Positions 1 through 5,372 of a stretch of DNA of 7,226 bases are shown here, in pieces. Origin of the DNA: Actinomycetota bacterium. GTDB lineage: Bacteria > Actinomycetota > Thermoleophilia > Solirubrobacterales > Solirubrobacteraceae. The notes under the pieces are model-generated. The model was not told where the DNA came from and ran no database searches. It was given only the letters and a program-made list of their open reading frames with translations. Position 1 is the stretch's first letter; each line of letters starts with the position of its first letter. The stretch covers positions 1 to 7,226 of the forward strand of contig SYBY01000119.1 of assembly GCA_005788585.1 (NCBI GenBank), read 5' to 3'. Both the position numbers and the translations under genes were made by a program.

Positions 1-14
1 CACCCGAACGACGA

Positions 15-38
15 AAGCCCCCTGGCGAGCGGGGGCTT
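15..38 (-). terminator. Hairpin, probable terminator of the tRNA-like gene
   Basis: Two perfect 8-bp arms (15-22 and 31-38, AAGCCCCC and GGGGGCTT) enclose an 8-base loop. Read on the minus strand it lies 39 bases beyond the 3' end of the tRNA-like sequence and is followed by a short T-containing run (CTTTCGTCGTT), so it fits a weak intrinsic terminator for that leftward transcript. The stem is symmetrical and could equally end a rightward transcript entering from the left. The strand is therefore inferred from the neighbour. Confidence 0.55.
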
Positions 39-77
39 CCGGGCTGGTTCCATGCCGGCGACCCGTCATGAAACCAC

Positions 78-151
78 TAGCGGGGGCGGGATTCGACCCC
101 GCGACCTTCGGGTTCTGCGCCCGCCGCGCTCCCAGCCTGCTCCACCCCGCG
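78..151 (-). pseudogene. Degenerate initiator-tRNA (fMet)-like sequence
   Basis: The minus strand aligns base for base with a 74-nt bacterial formyl-methionine tRNA lacking an encoded CCA. Six acceptor pairs form (G2-C71 to G7-C66). Position 1 (C) faces 72 (T) unpaired, an initiator hallmark, and the three G-C pairs GGG/CCC close the anticodon stem, the other initiator hallmark. A five-pair T stem (GCGGG/CCCGC) and the variable loop AGGTC are intact. However G stands where the family has T at positions 20, 24, 27, 33, 36 and 54. This breaks pairs 11-24 and 27-43, removes the near-universal U33 and T54, and turns the anticodon from CAT into CAG. It cannot serve as a normal initiator. It is not a leucine tRNA either, because the long variable arm is absent. 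A pseudogene or specialised tRNA-like RNA is likeliest. Systematic sequencing error should be excluded. Confidence 0.72.
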
Positions 152-164
152 GCGTGGACCGATC

Positions 165-170
165 ACTATA
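165..170 (-). promoter_or_regulatory. -10 element of the tRNA-like gene
   Basis: Read on the minus strand, TATAGT lies 13 bases before the first base of the tRNA-like sequence, which suits a tRNA promoter with a start point near 158. The best -35 match 16 bases further upstream is poor (GTCGAA, 192..187). The overlapping plus-strand reading TATAGC (167-172) could serve as a -10 for the dehydrogenase operon that starts at 224, so the site may be a shared divergent promoter. Confidence 0.45.
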
Positions 171-223
171 GCGCGCCGAGAGAGGCTTCGACGCCGCGTG
201 CCGACATGCAAGGATCGGTCCTG

Positions 224-1147
224 ATGGCCATCGTCCACGTCACGCGCGAGCTTCCCGGAGATGCGCTCCAGCGCATTCCCGCGGCCGGCCACAAGCTCGT
301 GGTGAACCCCGAGGCGATGCCGCCGACGCCTGCCGAGCTGCGCCGCGTCGCCGCGGACGCCGACGCGCTGATCACGACCCTCGCCGACCGCGTCAACGCC
401 GAGCTCCTCGACGCCGCACCCCGGCTGAAGGTCGTCGCCAACTACGCCGTCGGCACCGACAACATCGACGTCCAGGCCGCGCACCGCCGCGACATCGCCG
501 TTGGTGTCACACCCGACGTCCTGACCGACGCCACGGCCGACCTCGCCATGACGCTGCTCCTCGCCGTCGCGCGGCAGGTCCCGGTCGCCGCTCGTGCGGT
601 GATCGACGGCGCGTGGAAGACCTGGGACCCGTCGGGCTACCTCGGCCTGGGGCTGCGCGATGCCCGGCTGCTGATCGTCGGCGCCGGCCGGATCGGCCGG
701 GCCACGGGCGAGCGTGCCGCGGCGTTCGGCATGCAGGTCACCTACGCCGGCCGCGACGACGACCTGCTCGCGCTGCTGCCCGACGCCGATGTCGTCTCCC
801 TGCACGTGCCGCTCTCGCCGCAGACGCGCAGGCTCATCGGCGAGACGGAGCTCGCCGCGATGAAGCCGGGCGCGCTGCTGGTCAACACCGCGCGAGGCGG
901 GCTGGTCGACCAGGACGCGCTGGTCGAAGCACTCGAGCGCGGCCACCTCGGCGGCGCCGGACTCGACGTCATGACGCCCGAACCGCTGCCGCCGCACGAC
1001 CCGCTGCTCGCCCTGCCCAACGTGCTCGTCCTGCCGCACATCGGGTCGGCCACAGTCGCTGCGCGCCACCGGATGACCGAGCTCGCGGTCGAGAACGTCC
1101 TCGCGGCGCTCGACGGGGAGCCGCTGCCCAACCCGGCGAAGGGCTGA
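224..1147 (+). CDS. D-2-hydroxyacid dehydrogenase (glyoxylate/hydroxypyruvate reductase type)
   Basis: Predicted cytosolic NAD(P)H-dependent reductase of 307 residues that interconverts 2-oxoacids and D-2-hydroxyacids. Glyoxylate or hydroxypyruvate is the likely substrate by family resemblance. The Rossmann motif GAGRIG spans 153-158. The catalytic trio is visible as R224 (in NTARGG), E253 (in TPEPLP) and H272 (in PHIGSA). The segment after the Rossmann strand (about 172-190, YAGR then DADVV) is shorter than in most relatives, where a longer loop separates these elements. The Arg after the second strand hints at NADPH rather than NADH. The frame is open from base 68, but that extension would run through the tRNA-like sequence. 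ATG 224 was chosen because AAGGA (210-214) lies nine bases upstream and MAIVHVTRELPG matches family N-termini. The next gene starts two bases after the stop, so the two are probably co-transcribed. Substrate is not determinable from sequence. Confidence 0.93.
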   Translation: MAIVHVTRELPGDALQRIPAAGHKLVVNPEAMPPTPAELRRVAADADALITTLADRVNAELLDAAPRLKVVANYAVGTDNIDVQAAHRRDIAVGVTPDVLTDATADLAMTLLLAVARQVPVAARAVIDGAWKTWDPSGYLGLGLRDARLLIVGAGRIGRATGERAAAFGMQVTYAGRDDDLLALLPDADVVSLHVPLSPQTRRLIGETELAAMKPGALLVNTARGGLVDQDALVEALERGHLGGAGLDVMTPEPLPPHDPLLALPNVLVLPHIGSATVAARHRMTELAVENVLAALDGEPLPNPAKG

Positions 1148-1149
1148 CC

Positions 1150-2082
1150 GTGCGCGTCGCGGTCGTCGACATCGGCACCAACTCCACCCGACTGCTCGTC
1201 GCCGACGTCGAGGACGGCACCGAGCGGGTCACCGAGCTGGAGCGACGCTCGATCGTCACGCGCCTCGGCGAGGGCGTCGACCAGACGGGCCGCCTCGGCG
1301 ACGCGCCGATGCAGCGCGTCTTCGACGTGCTGGAGACCTACCGGCAGCTCATCGACGAGCACGGCGCCACCGCGACGTTCGCCGTCCTGACCAGCGCGAC
1401 GCGCGATGCCGAGAACGGCCCGCAGTTCACCGCGACGGTGCGCGACCGCTACGGGCTCGACGCGCACACCATCGACGGCGACACCGAAGCCAACCTGACG
1501 TTCACCGGCGCGACCTCCGAGCGCCCGGCCGACGGCCAGGAGATCGTCGTCGTGGACATCGGCGGCGGGTCGACGGAGTTCGTCGTCGGCCGCGACGGCC
1601 AGGTCGACTTCCACGTCTCCACCCAGGTCGGGGTGGTCCGCCAGGGCGAGCGGTACCTCCTGCACGACCCGCCCGAGCACCACGAGATGGAGGCGATGGC
1701 CCACGAGGTCCGCGACATCTACCGGACCGCCGTGCCCGACGACCTCCGCGCGAAGACGACGAGCGGCATCGCGGTCGCCGGCACCGCCACGCAGTCGGCG
1801 GCGATCGACCTCGAACTCGAGCCCTACGACGTCTCTCGGGTCCACGGCCACGTCCTGGAACTCGCCACGCTCGAGCTGCTCCTCGCACGTCTTGCACAGA
1901 TGCCGCTGAAGGACCGCGTCCGGGTCGTCGGGCTCGATCCCGACCGCGCGCCGACCATCGTCGCGGGCGTCGCGATGCTCATCGAAGCGCTCCGCGCGTA
2001 CGGCCTCGAGCGCGTCGAAGTCAGCGAGCACGACATCTTGCGCGGCGCTGCGCTGGCGCTCGCTCGCGGAAATGTCACGTAA
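1150..2082 (+). CDS. ppx: Ppx/GppA family phosphatase (exopolyphosphatase or pppGpp hydrolase)
   Basis: Predicted 310-residue member of the ASKHA-fold Ppx/GppA family, which releases phosphate from inorganic polyphosphate and/or converts pppGpp to ppGpp. Visible motifs: the first phosphate loop DIGTNSTRLL (7-16); TSATRDAENG (81-90); E113 in DTEANLTF, aligning with the catalytic Glu of E. coli PPX; the second phosphate loop VVDIGGGSTEFVVG (134-147); and GTATQSAA (211-218). It has only the two actin-like domains and lacks the C-terminal HD-like domains of the about 500-residue E. coli enzyme. This is the short form usual in actinobacteria. The frame is open well upstream inside the dehydrogenase gene. 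GTG 1150 is chosen because the next residues RVAVVDIGTNS begin the conserved fold, and AAGGG (1139-1143) lies six bases upstream within the end of the preceding gene. Which substrate dominates cannot be told from sequence. Confidence 0.93.
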   Translation: MRVAVVDIGTNSTRLLVADVEDGTERVTELERRSIVTRLGEGVDQTGRLGDAPMQRVFDVLETYRQLIDEHGATATFAVLTSATRDAENGPQFTATVRDRYGLDAHTIDGDTEANLTFTGATSERPADGQEIVVVDIGGGSTEFVVGRDGQVDFHVSTQVGVVRQGERYLLHDPPEHHEMEAMAHEVRDIYRTAVPDDLRAKTTSGIAVAGTATQSAAIDLELEPYDVSRVHGHVLELATLELLLARLAQMPLKDRVRVVGLDPDRAPTIVAGVAMLIEALRAYGLERVEVSEHDILRGAALALARGNVT

Positions 2083-2088
2083 CGCCGC

Positions 2089-2113
2089 TATGCACTTCGC
2101 ATAACGACGTTAT
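2089..2113. repeat. Two overlapping small palindromes after ppx
   Basis: TATGC (2089-2093) and GCATA (2099-2103) form a 5-bp stem with a 5-base loop. ATAACG (2101-2106) and CGTTAT (2108-2113) form a second stem separated by one base. The two share bases 2101-2103, so only one can fold at a time. A run of five T (2121-2125) follows, but eight or so bases late for a good intrinsic terminator. The segment is conspicuously AT-richer than its surroundings. A weak terminator of the ppx operon or a protein-binding site are both possible. Confidence 0.4.
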
Positions 2114-2149
2114 TGCACCGTTTTTCGACCTGCATGGACGCATGTCTGA

Positions 2150-2352
2150 TTGCCGGATACCCCGTCCAGTGGCGATAGTCCTGGGTGTACGGGGAGACCA
2201 GCAATGCGTCCCCCCACCCATAGGTTCGGGCGACCGCGTCACGAAAGTGGCGCCTCCCGCCGTCCGAGTCGCGTACACATCCCGGCCCTACGGAACGTAC
2301 CCCTGCCCGTCCTGTCGGGGCCTCGCGCGGAACCCGCCTCTGGCGGGTTTCG
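2150..2352 (+). ncRNA. Candidate structured non-coding RNA ending in a terminator hairpin
   Basis: No convincing protein frame occupies this intergenic stretch, but it can form several nested helices. A closing stem pairs 2152-2158 with 2279-2286 (one bulged base). Arm A pairs 2183-2187 with 2215-2219 and 2191-2195 with 2209-2213. Arm B pairs 2226-2232 with 2261-2267 and then 2236-2242 with 2247-2253, capped by a GAAA tetraloop. The segment ends at the strong hairpin 2331-2349. An alternative fold pairs 2160-2165 with 2189-2194 and 2166-2169 with 2181-2184, and excludes arm A. I looked for signatures of SRP RNA, RNase P RNA, tmRNA and the c-di-GMP riboswitch and saw none. A 6S-like RNA remains conceivable. 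No clear promoter was found. High GC makes chance stems common, so this is a hypothesis. The strand is inferred from the terminator tail. Confidence 0.33.
2331..2352 (+). terminator. Strong intrinsic-terminator hairpin (AACCCGCC/GGCGGGTT)
   Basis: Perfect 8-bp stem, arms 2331-2338 and 2342-2349, with a three-base TCT loop, followed by TCG. This compact GGCGGGTTT form is common for terminators in GC-rich bacteria. It points rightward best because the T residues follow the right arm, and would end either the ppx operon or the candidate RNA before it. Confidence 0.65.
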
Positions 2353-2360
2353 CCGGTTAA

Positions 2361-2394
2361 GGGGAAACGCTCCGCCTGGGGCGGAGGTTTCCTC
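2361..2394 (-). terminator. Long hairpin between convergent genes
   Basis: A near-perfect stem pairs 2361-2368 with 2387-2394 (one G-T wobble) and 2370-2376 with 2380-2386. One base is bulged at 2369 and the loop is TGG. On the minus strand the right-hand arm ends in GTTTCCCCTTAA, consistent with terminating transcription coming from the wHTH gene. It may act in both directions. Confidence 0.5.
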
Positions 2395-2395
2395 A

Positions 2396-2426
2396 GGAAG
2401 TAGCTCGCCTGCGGCTCCCTACTTCC
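2396..2426 (-). terminator. Hairpin just after the wHTH stop codon
   Basis: Arms GGAAGTAG (2396-2403) and CTACTTCC (2419-2426) pair perfectly around a 15-base loop containing a further three-pair GCC/GGC stem. It begins four bases after the stop codon of the minus-strand wHTH gene. No U-run follows, so it may protect the mRNA 3' end or work together with the next hairpin rather than terminate alone. Confidence 0.4.
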
Positions 2427-2430
2427 GGCC

Positions 2431-3609
2431 TCAGCGCTTGGAGAGCGGCGACGGGAAGCGCGGCAGGTGGCGCGTTCCCGCCAGCCACGCGGTGAGCCGC
2501 GCGGCCTCAGCCTCCAGCGCAGCGAGCGCCTGCGCGCCGACGTCCTCCAGTAGCTGCAGCTCGATGACGCCGTCCTCGGCCTGCCGCCAGCCCCCGACCG
2601 CGCGCCCGTCCCACCACGCCGAGTGCCCTGCGTTGCCGGCGTAGTCGAAGAGGTGCTCGCGGTGCGGCGCGATGTACCAGTCGCGCGACTGCCACCCCAT
2701 GATCGTCGGGTCCAGGGACGGCAGCAGCGCCGCCCACGGCTCGACCGGCGCCTCGGGCTCGAGGTCGTCGGGCAGCACCCAGCCGGTCTCGCCGCCCCCC
2801 AGGTCGACCTCCACCGCCTCCAGCGCGGCGAGCGCCGCCTTGACGCCCCCGACGGTGCCGCCCAGCCACCACTTCATGTCCGCCGTCGTGCCCGGCCCGA
2901 ACGCGCGCAGCCAGCCGCGTACCAGTTCGGTCGTCCCGTCCTGCGCGTCCATCGGTGCGACGGGTTCGCCCAGCCAGGACGCCATGGACGTCCACCGCGG
3001 CCGCGAGGTCGTCCACGCCCCGTCGTTCGGACCGCGCACCACGAGACCCTCCGCCGAGAGCACCGTGAGGACGCGCGGGGCGACCGGGATCGTCGCAGCC
3101 CACTTCCCCGCGCCGGACGTCACCTTGCCGGCGATCACCGGCAGCGCCTCGCGCAACTCGGTCGAGGTGTGCGCGCGCCCGTCGGCCAGCAGCTCCAGGA
3201 CCGCGTCACACGCCGCCGCCAGCCACGCGGCGCCGTCCTCATGCACCCCGCTGGCCTCGATGTCCTTGATCAGCCGCTTGCGCTCGGCCAGCGCCACCCG
3301 CGCGCTCGGGCCCGCGACCGCGGCCGGCATCGTCTCCCGGGGGAAGACGAACAGCGTGCGGCGCATCGCCATGTGCTTGACGAGCGACCGGTCCTCGTAC
3401 AGCGCGCGGTCGAGGTCCTCACGGGTGAGGCCGTCCACCCGCGCCCATGCCGAGAGGTAGACGGTCGTCGGGTCGGTCGCGTGCAGGCACACGATGCGCC
3501 GCGTCGCGTCGACGACGTCCGCCGACCGGTGTCCCGGCGCGAGCCCGTGGCGCCGCGCCAGGCGGGCGCGGCGCTCAGCCGGCTCGATCCGCCGCCGGGC
3601 GGCGCTCAT
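2431..3609 (-). CDS. Winged-helix DNA-binding protein of the HTH_42 superfamily (AlkZ/YcaQ-related)
   Basis: A 392-residue protein recognisable as an HTH_42 (formerly DUF1006) member. Tandem winged-helix domains occupy the N-terminal half and a beta-rich C-terminal region carries DPTIMGWQSRDWY and NAGHSAWWDGRAVGGW (about 305-352). Characterised relatives are DNA glycosylases: AlkZ removes alkylated or crosslinked bases in azinomycin producers and YcaQ/AlkX unhooks interstrand crosslinks. Their catalytic motifs are Q-x-Q and Q-x-D. Here the aligned segment reads C-L-H-A-T-D-P, giving H43-A44-T45, so the known catalytic pair is not conserved and glycosylase activity is uncertain. Many actinobacterial members have this uncharacterised form. 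The start at ATG 3609 has no Shine-Dalgarno sequence, and the bases before it lie in an inverted repeat. The gene follows ilvG by 67 bases on the same strand. It is terminated by hairpins beyond 2431. Confidence 0.82.
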   Translation of the reverse strand: MSAARRRIEPAERRARLARRHGLAPGHRSADVVDATRRIVCLHATDPTTVYLSAWARVDGLTREDLDRALYEDRSLVKHMAMRRTLFVFPRETMPAAVAGPSARVALAERKRLIKDIEASGVHEDGAAWLAAACDAVLELLADGRAHTSTELREALPVIAGKVTSGAGKWAATIPVAPRVLTVLSAEGLVVRGPNDGAWTTSRPRWTSMASWLGEPVAPMDAQDGTTELVRGWLRAFGPGTTADMKWWLGGTVGGVKAALAALEAVEVDLGGGETGWVLPDDLEPEAPVEPWAALLPSLDPTIMGWQSRDWYIAPHREHLFDYAGNAGHSAWWDGRAVGGWRQAEDGVIELQLLEDVGAQALAALEAEAARLTAWLAGTRHLPRFPSPLSKR

Positions 3610-3611
3610 GT

Positions 3612-3662
3612 GGGGGTGTGTGCATCGTGCTTCGTCACAGGAACCAGAATGCTCACACCCCC
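3612..3662. repeat. 14-bp-arm inverted repeat between ilvG and the wHTH gene
   Basis: Arms 3612-3625 and 3649-3662 pair at 13 of 14 positions (GGGGGTGTG/CACACCCCC, one T-T mismatch, then GCAT/ATGC) around a 23-base loop. It fills most of the 67-base gap and ends two bases before the wHTH start codon. In the minus-strand mRNA the hairpin covers the place where a ribosome-binding site should be. No U-run follows on the minus strand, so it does not look like an intrinsic terminator. A translational control hairpin or an operator is more likely. Confidence 0.6.
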
Positions 3663-3676
3663 GGCCAGGATCTGTC

Positions 3677-5317
3677 CTACGCCAGGTTCGAGCGGCGCGG
3701 GTAGACGACCGCCGGGTCGGTCATCACGTTGACCAGCGACGGCCCGTCCTCGCTCAGCGCCTGCTCCAGGGCGCCGCGCAGCTCGCCCGGCGTGCGCACC
3801 TGCGACCCGTTGCCGCCCAGCGCCTCGACGACCTGGTCGTACGGCGTCTCGGGCACGAGGTCCGCCGCCACGGAGTAGCCGTAGAGGAACTCCATCGGGT
3901 GCTTCTCCAGGGCCCAGATGCCGTTGTTGCCCATGACGCCGACGACGTTCACGCCGTGGCGCGAGAGCGTGTCGAACTCCATGCCGCTGAAGCCGAACGC
4001 GCCGTCGCCCAGCAGCAGCACGACCTGCTGGTCCGGGCGCGCGAGCTTCGCCGCCAGCGCATAGCCCGGCCCGGCGCCCAGGCAGCCGTACGGGCCCGGG
4101 TCCAGCCAGCAGCCCGGCTGGTACGTCGGCATCACGCGGCCGGCGAAGGAGACGTAGTCGCCGCCGTCGCCAATGACGATCGCGTCGCGGTCCAGGACGC
4201 CCATGAGCTCCTTGTAGAGACGCAGCGGGTGCAGCGGCGACCGGTCGTCGTTCAGGTCGGCCTCCTCCCCCGCGAGCTTCTCGGTCTCGGCGGCACGCAG
4301 GCCGTCGACCCACGCCGTCGTATCGGCACCGCCGCCGACCCCCTCGGCGAGCGCGTCGAGGATGCCCGTGATCCCGCCGTACAGCTCCGCGGCGATCGGG
4401 CGCGGGTGCGCGCGCTCGGACGGCACGCGGTCGATGACGATGACCTGGGTCTCTTCGCCGAAGACGGCGCCGAAGCCCATGCGGAAATCCAGCGGCACGC
4501 CGATGACGAGCGCGACATCGGCGCCGGAGAGCGCCTGGCCGCGGGTGCGGCTGAACGCGAGCTCGTGGTCGGAGGGCACACAGCCCCGGGCCAGGCCGTT
4601 GACGTACGCCGGAATGCGGACCTGTTCGACGAGCCGCAGCAGCGCGTCCTCGCCATGGCCCCAGTAGAGGTCGGTGCCGGCCATGATCGCCGGGCGCTCG
4701 GCGCCGCGCAGCAGCTCGATCGCCTTCGACAGCTGCGCCTGGTCGGGCGCCGGGTCGTCGCTCGGCGCGGGCACCGCGTTGCCGGGGTCGGGGGCCTCGC
4801 TGAAGACGTGGTCGAGCGGGAAGTCGACGAACGCCGGCCCGCCGGGCGCGCTGAGCGCCGCGGCGATCGCGTCGTCGATGAGGCCCGGGATCGCCGCCGG
4901 GCTGTCGGCCGTGGTCGCCGACCGGGTCAGCGGCGCGACGAACGGGACGTGGTCGATCTCCTGCAGCGAGCCCATCCCCCAGCGCATCGCGGGCGCGCGC
5001 CCACCGAGCACGACCATCGGCGAGTGGTTCATCAGCGCCGAGCCCATGGCGCTCATGCCGTTGGTGACGCCGGGGCCGGCGGTCAGGGCGGCGACGCCCG
5101 GGGTGCGAGTGACCTTCGCCCAGCCCTCGGCCGCGAACGCCGCGGTCTGCTCGTGGCGGACATCCACGATGTCGATGCCCTCCTCCTTGCAGCCGTCGTA
5201 GATGGAGAAGAGGTGGCCCCCCGAGAGGGTGAACAGCTTCTCCACCCCGTGGGCCTTCAGGCGCCGCGCGATCAGGCGCCCGCCGTGGAGTGTCTCGCTC
5301 GTGGTGTCCGTCGACAT
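3677..5317 (-). CDS. ilvG: Acetolactate-synthase-like thiamine-diphosphate enzyme (IlvG type)
   Basis: A 546-residue ThDP-dependent enzyme with the order pyrimidine-binding, central and diphosphate-binding domains. E56 in RHEQTAAF is the conserved Glu that activates the cofactor aminopyrimidine. GDG starts at 437 and the NN of the metal/ThDP motif is at 464-465. From memory the whole protein, including [22 protein letters not shown] and the C-terminal YPRRSNLA, closely resembles mycobacterial IlvG (Rv1820). If it is an acetolactate synthase it condenses pyruvate units for branched-chain amino-acid synthesis. However no regulatory subunit (ilvN) or other ilv gene is adjacent, and biosynthetic AHAS activity of this subfamily is not secure. 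A 2-hydroxyacyl-CoA lyase/oxalyl-CoA decarboxylase-like carboligase or lyase is an alternative. ATG 5317 gives the expected N-terminus, though the Shine-Dalgarno match is weak. A TetR-style operator overlaps the presumed promoter. Confidence 0.9.
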   Translation of the reverse strand: MSTDTTSETLHGGRLIARRLKAHGVEKLFTLSGGHLFSIYDGCKEEGIDIVDVRHEQTAAFAAEGWAKVTRTPGVAALTAGPGVTNGMSAMGSALMNHSPMVVLGGRAPAMRWGMGSLQEIDHVPFVAPLTRSATTADSPAAIPGLIDDAIAAALSAPGGPAFVDFPLDHVFSEAPDPGNAVPAPSDDPAPDQAQLSKAIELLRGAERPAIMAGTDLYWGHGEDALLRLVEQVRIPAYVNGLARGCVPSDHELAFSRTRGQALSGADVALVIGVPLDFRMGFGAVFGEETQVIVIDRVPSERAHPRPIAAELYGGITGILDALAEGVGGGADTTAWVDGLRAAETEKLAGEEADLNDDRSPLHPLRLYKELMGVLDRDAIVIGDGGDYVSFAGRVMPTYQPGCWLDPGPYGCLGAGPGYALAAKLARPDQQVVLLLGDGAFGFSGMEFDTLSRHGVNVVGVMGNNGIWALEKHPMEFLYGYSVAADLVPETPYDQVVEALGGNGSQVRTPGELRGALEQALSEDGPSLVNVMTDPAVVYPRRSNLA

Positions 5318-5330
5318 GCTGTCAGCCTAT

Positions 5331-5354
5331 CAACTGAACGCCAACGTTCACTTG
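5331..5354. promoter_or_regulatory. 24-bp TetR-style operator palindrome upstream of ilvG
   Basis: CAAcTGAACG (5331-5340), a CCAA centre (5341-5344) and CGTTCAcTTG (5345-5354) form an inverted repeat with nine of ten positions matching in each arm. It lies 14-37 bases before the ilvG start codon, in the 55-base gap after the cyclase stop. Read on the minus strand, GTGAAC (5351..5346) and TAGGCT (5329..5324), 16 bases apart, are weak candidate -35 and -10 boxes that would straddle it. Size and symmetry suit a TetR/AcrR-family dimer. No such regulator gene is in the window. Confidence 0.6.
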
Positions 5355-5372
5355 ACATCCGTCCAAGTGGGG

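Noticed and set aside
78..151. Functional leucine tRNA with anticodon CAG
   Set aside because: Leucine tRNAs carry a long variable arm. This one has the five-base variable loop and initiator features, and lacks U33 and T54.
68..223. N-terminal extension of the dehydrogenase to ATG 68
   Set aside because: It translates straight through the tRNA-like sequence and looks like a typical antisense-tRNA peptide. ATG 224 has a Shine-Dalgarno sequence and the family N-terminus.
613..1149. Open frame upstream of ppx inside the dehydrogenase gene
   Set aside because: Arg/Ala/Pro-rich shadow translation of the dehydrogenase in another frame. The conserved Ppx fold begins at GTG 1150.
742..2031. Long minus-strand open frame over the dehydrogenase and ppx genes
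   Set aside because: Low-complexity Asp/Arg/Val composition with no domain. It is an antisense shadow expected at this GC content.
2142..2360. Possible 72-residue plus-strand protein in the intergenic region
   Set aside because: No ribosome-binding site and no recognisable motif. It runs through the terminator hairpin and its composition does not resemble the neighbours.
2431..3732. Long plus-strand open frames opposite the wHTH gene
   Set aside because: Arg-rich shadow frames lacking any motif. The minus-strand protein has clear family features.
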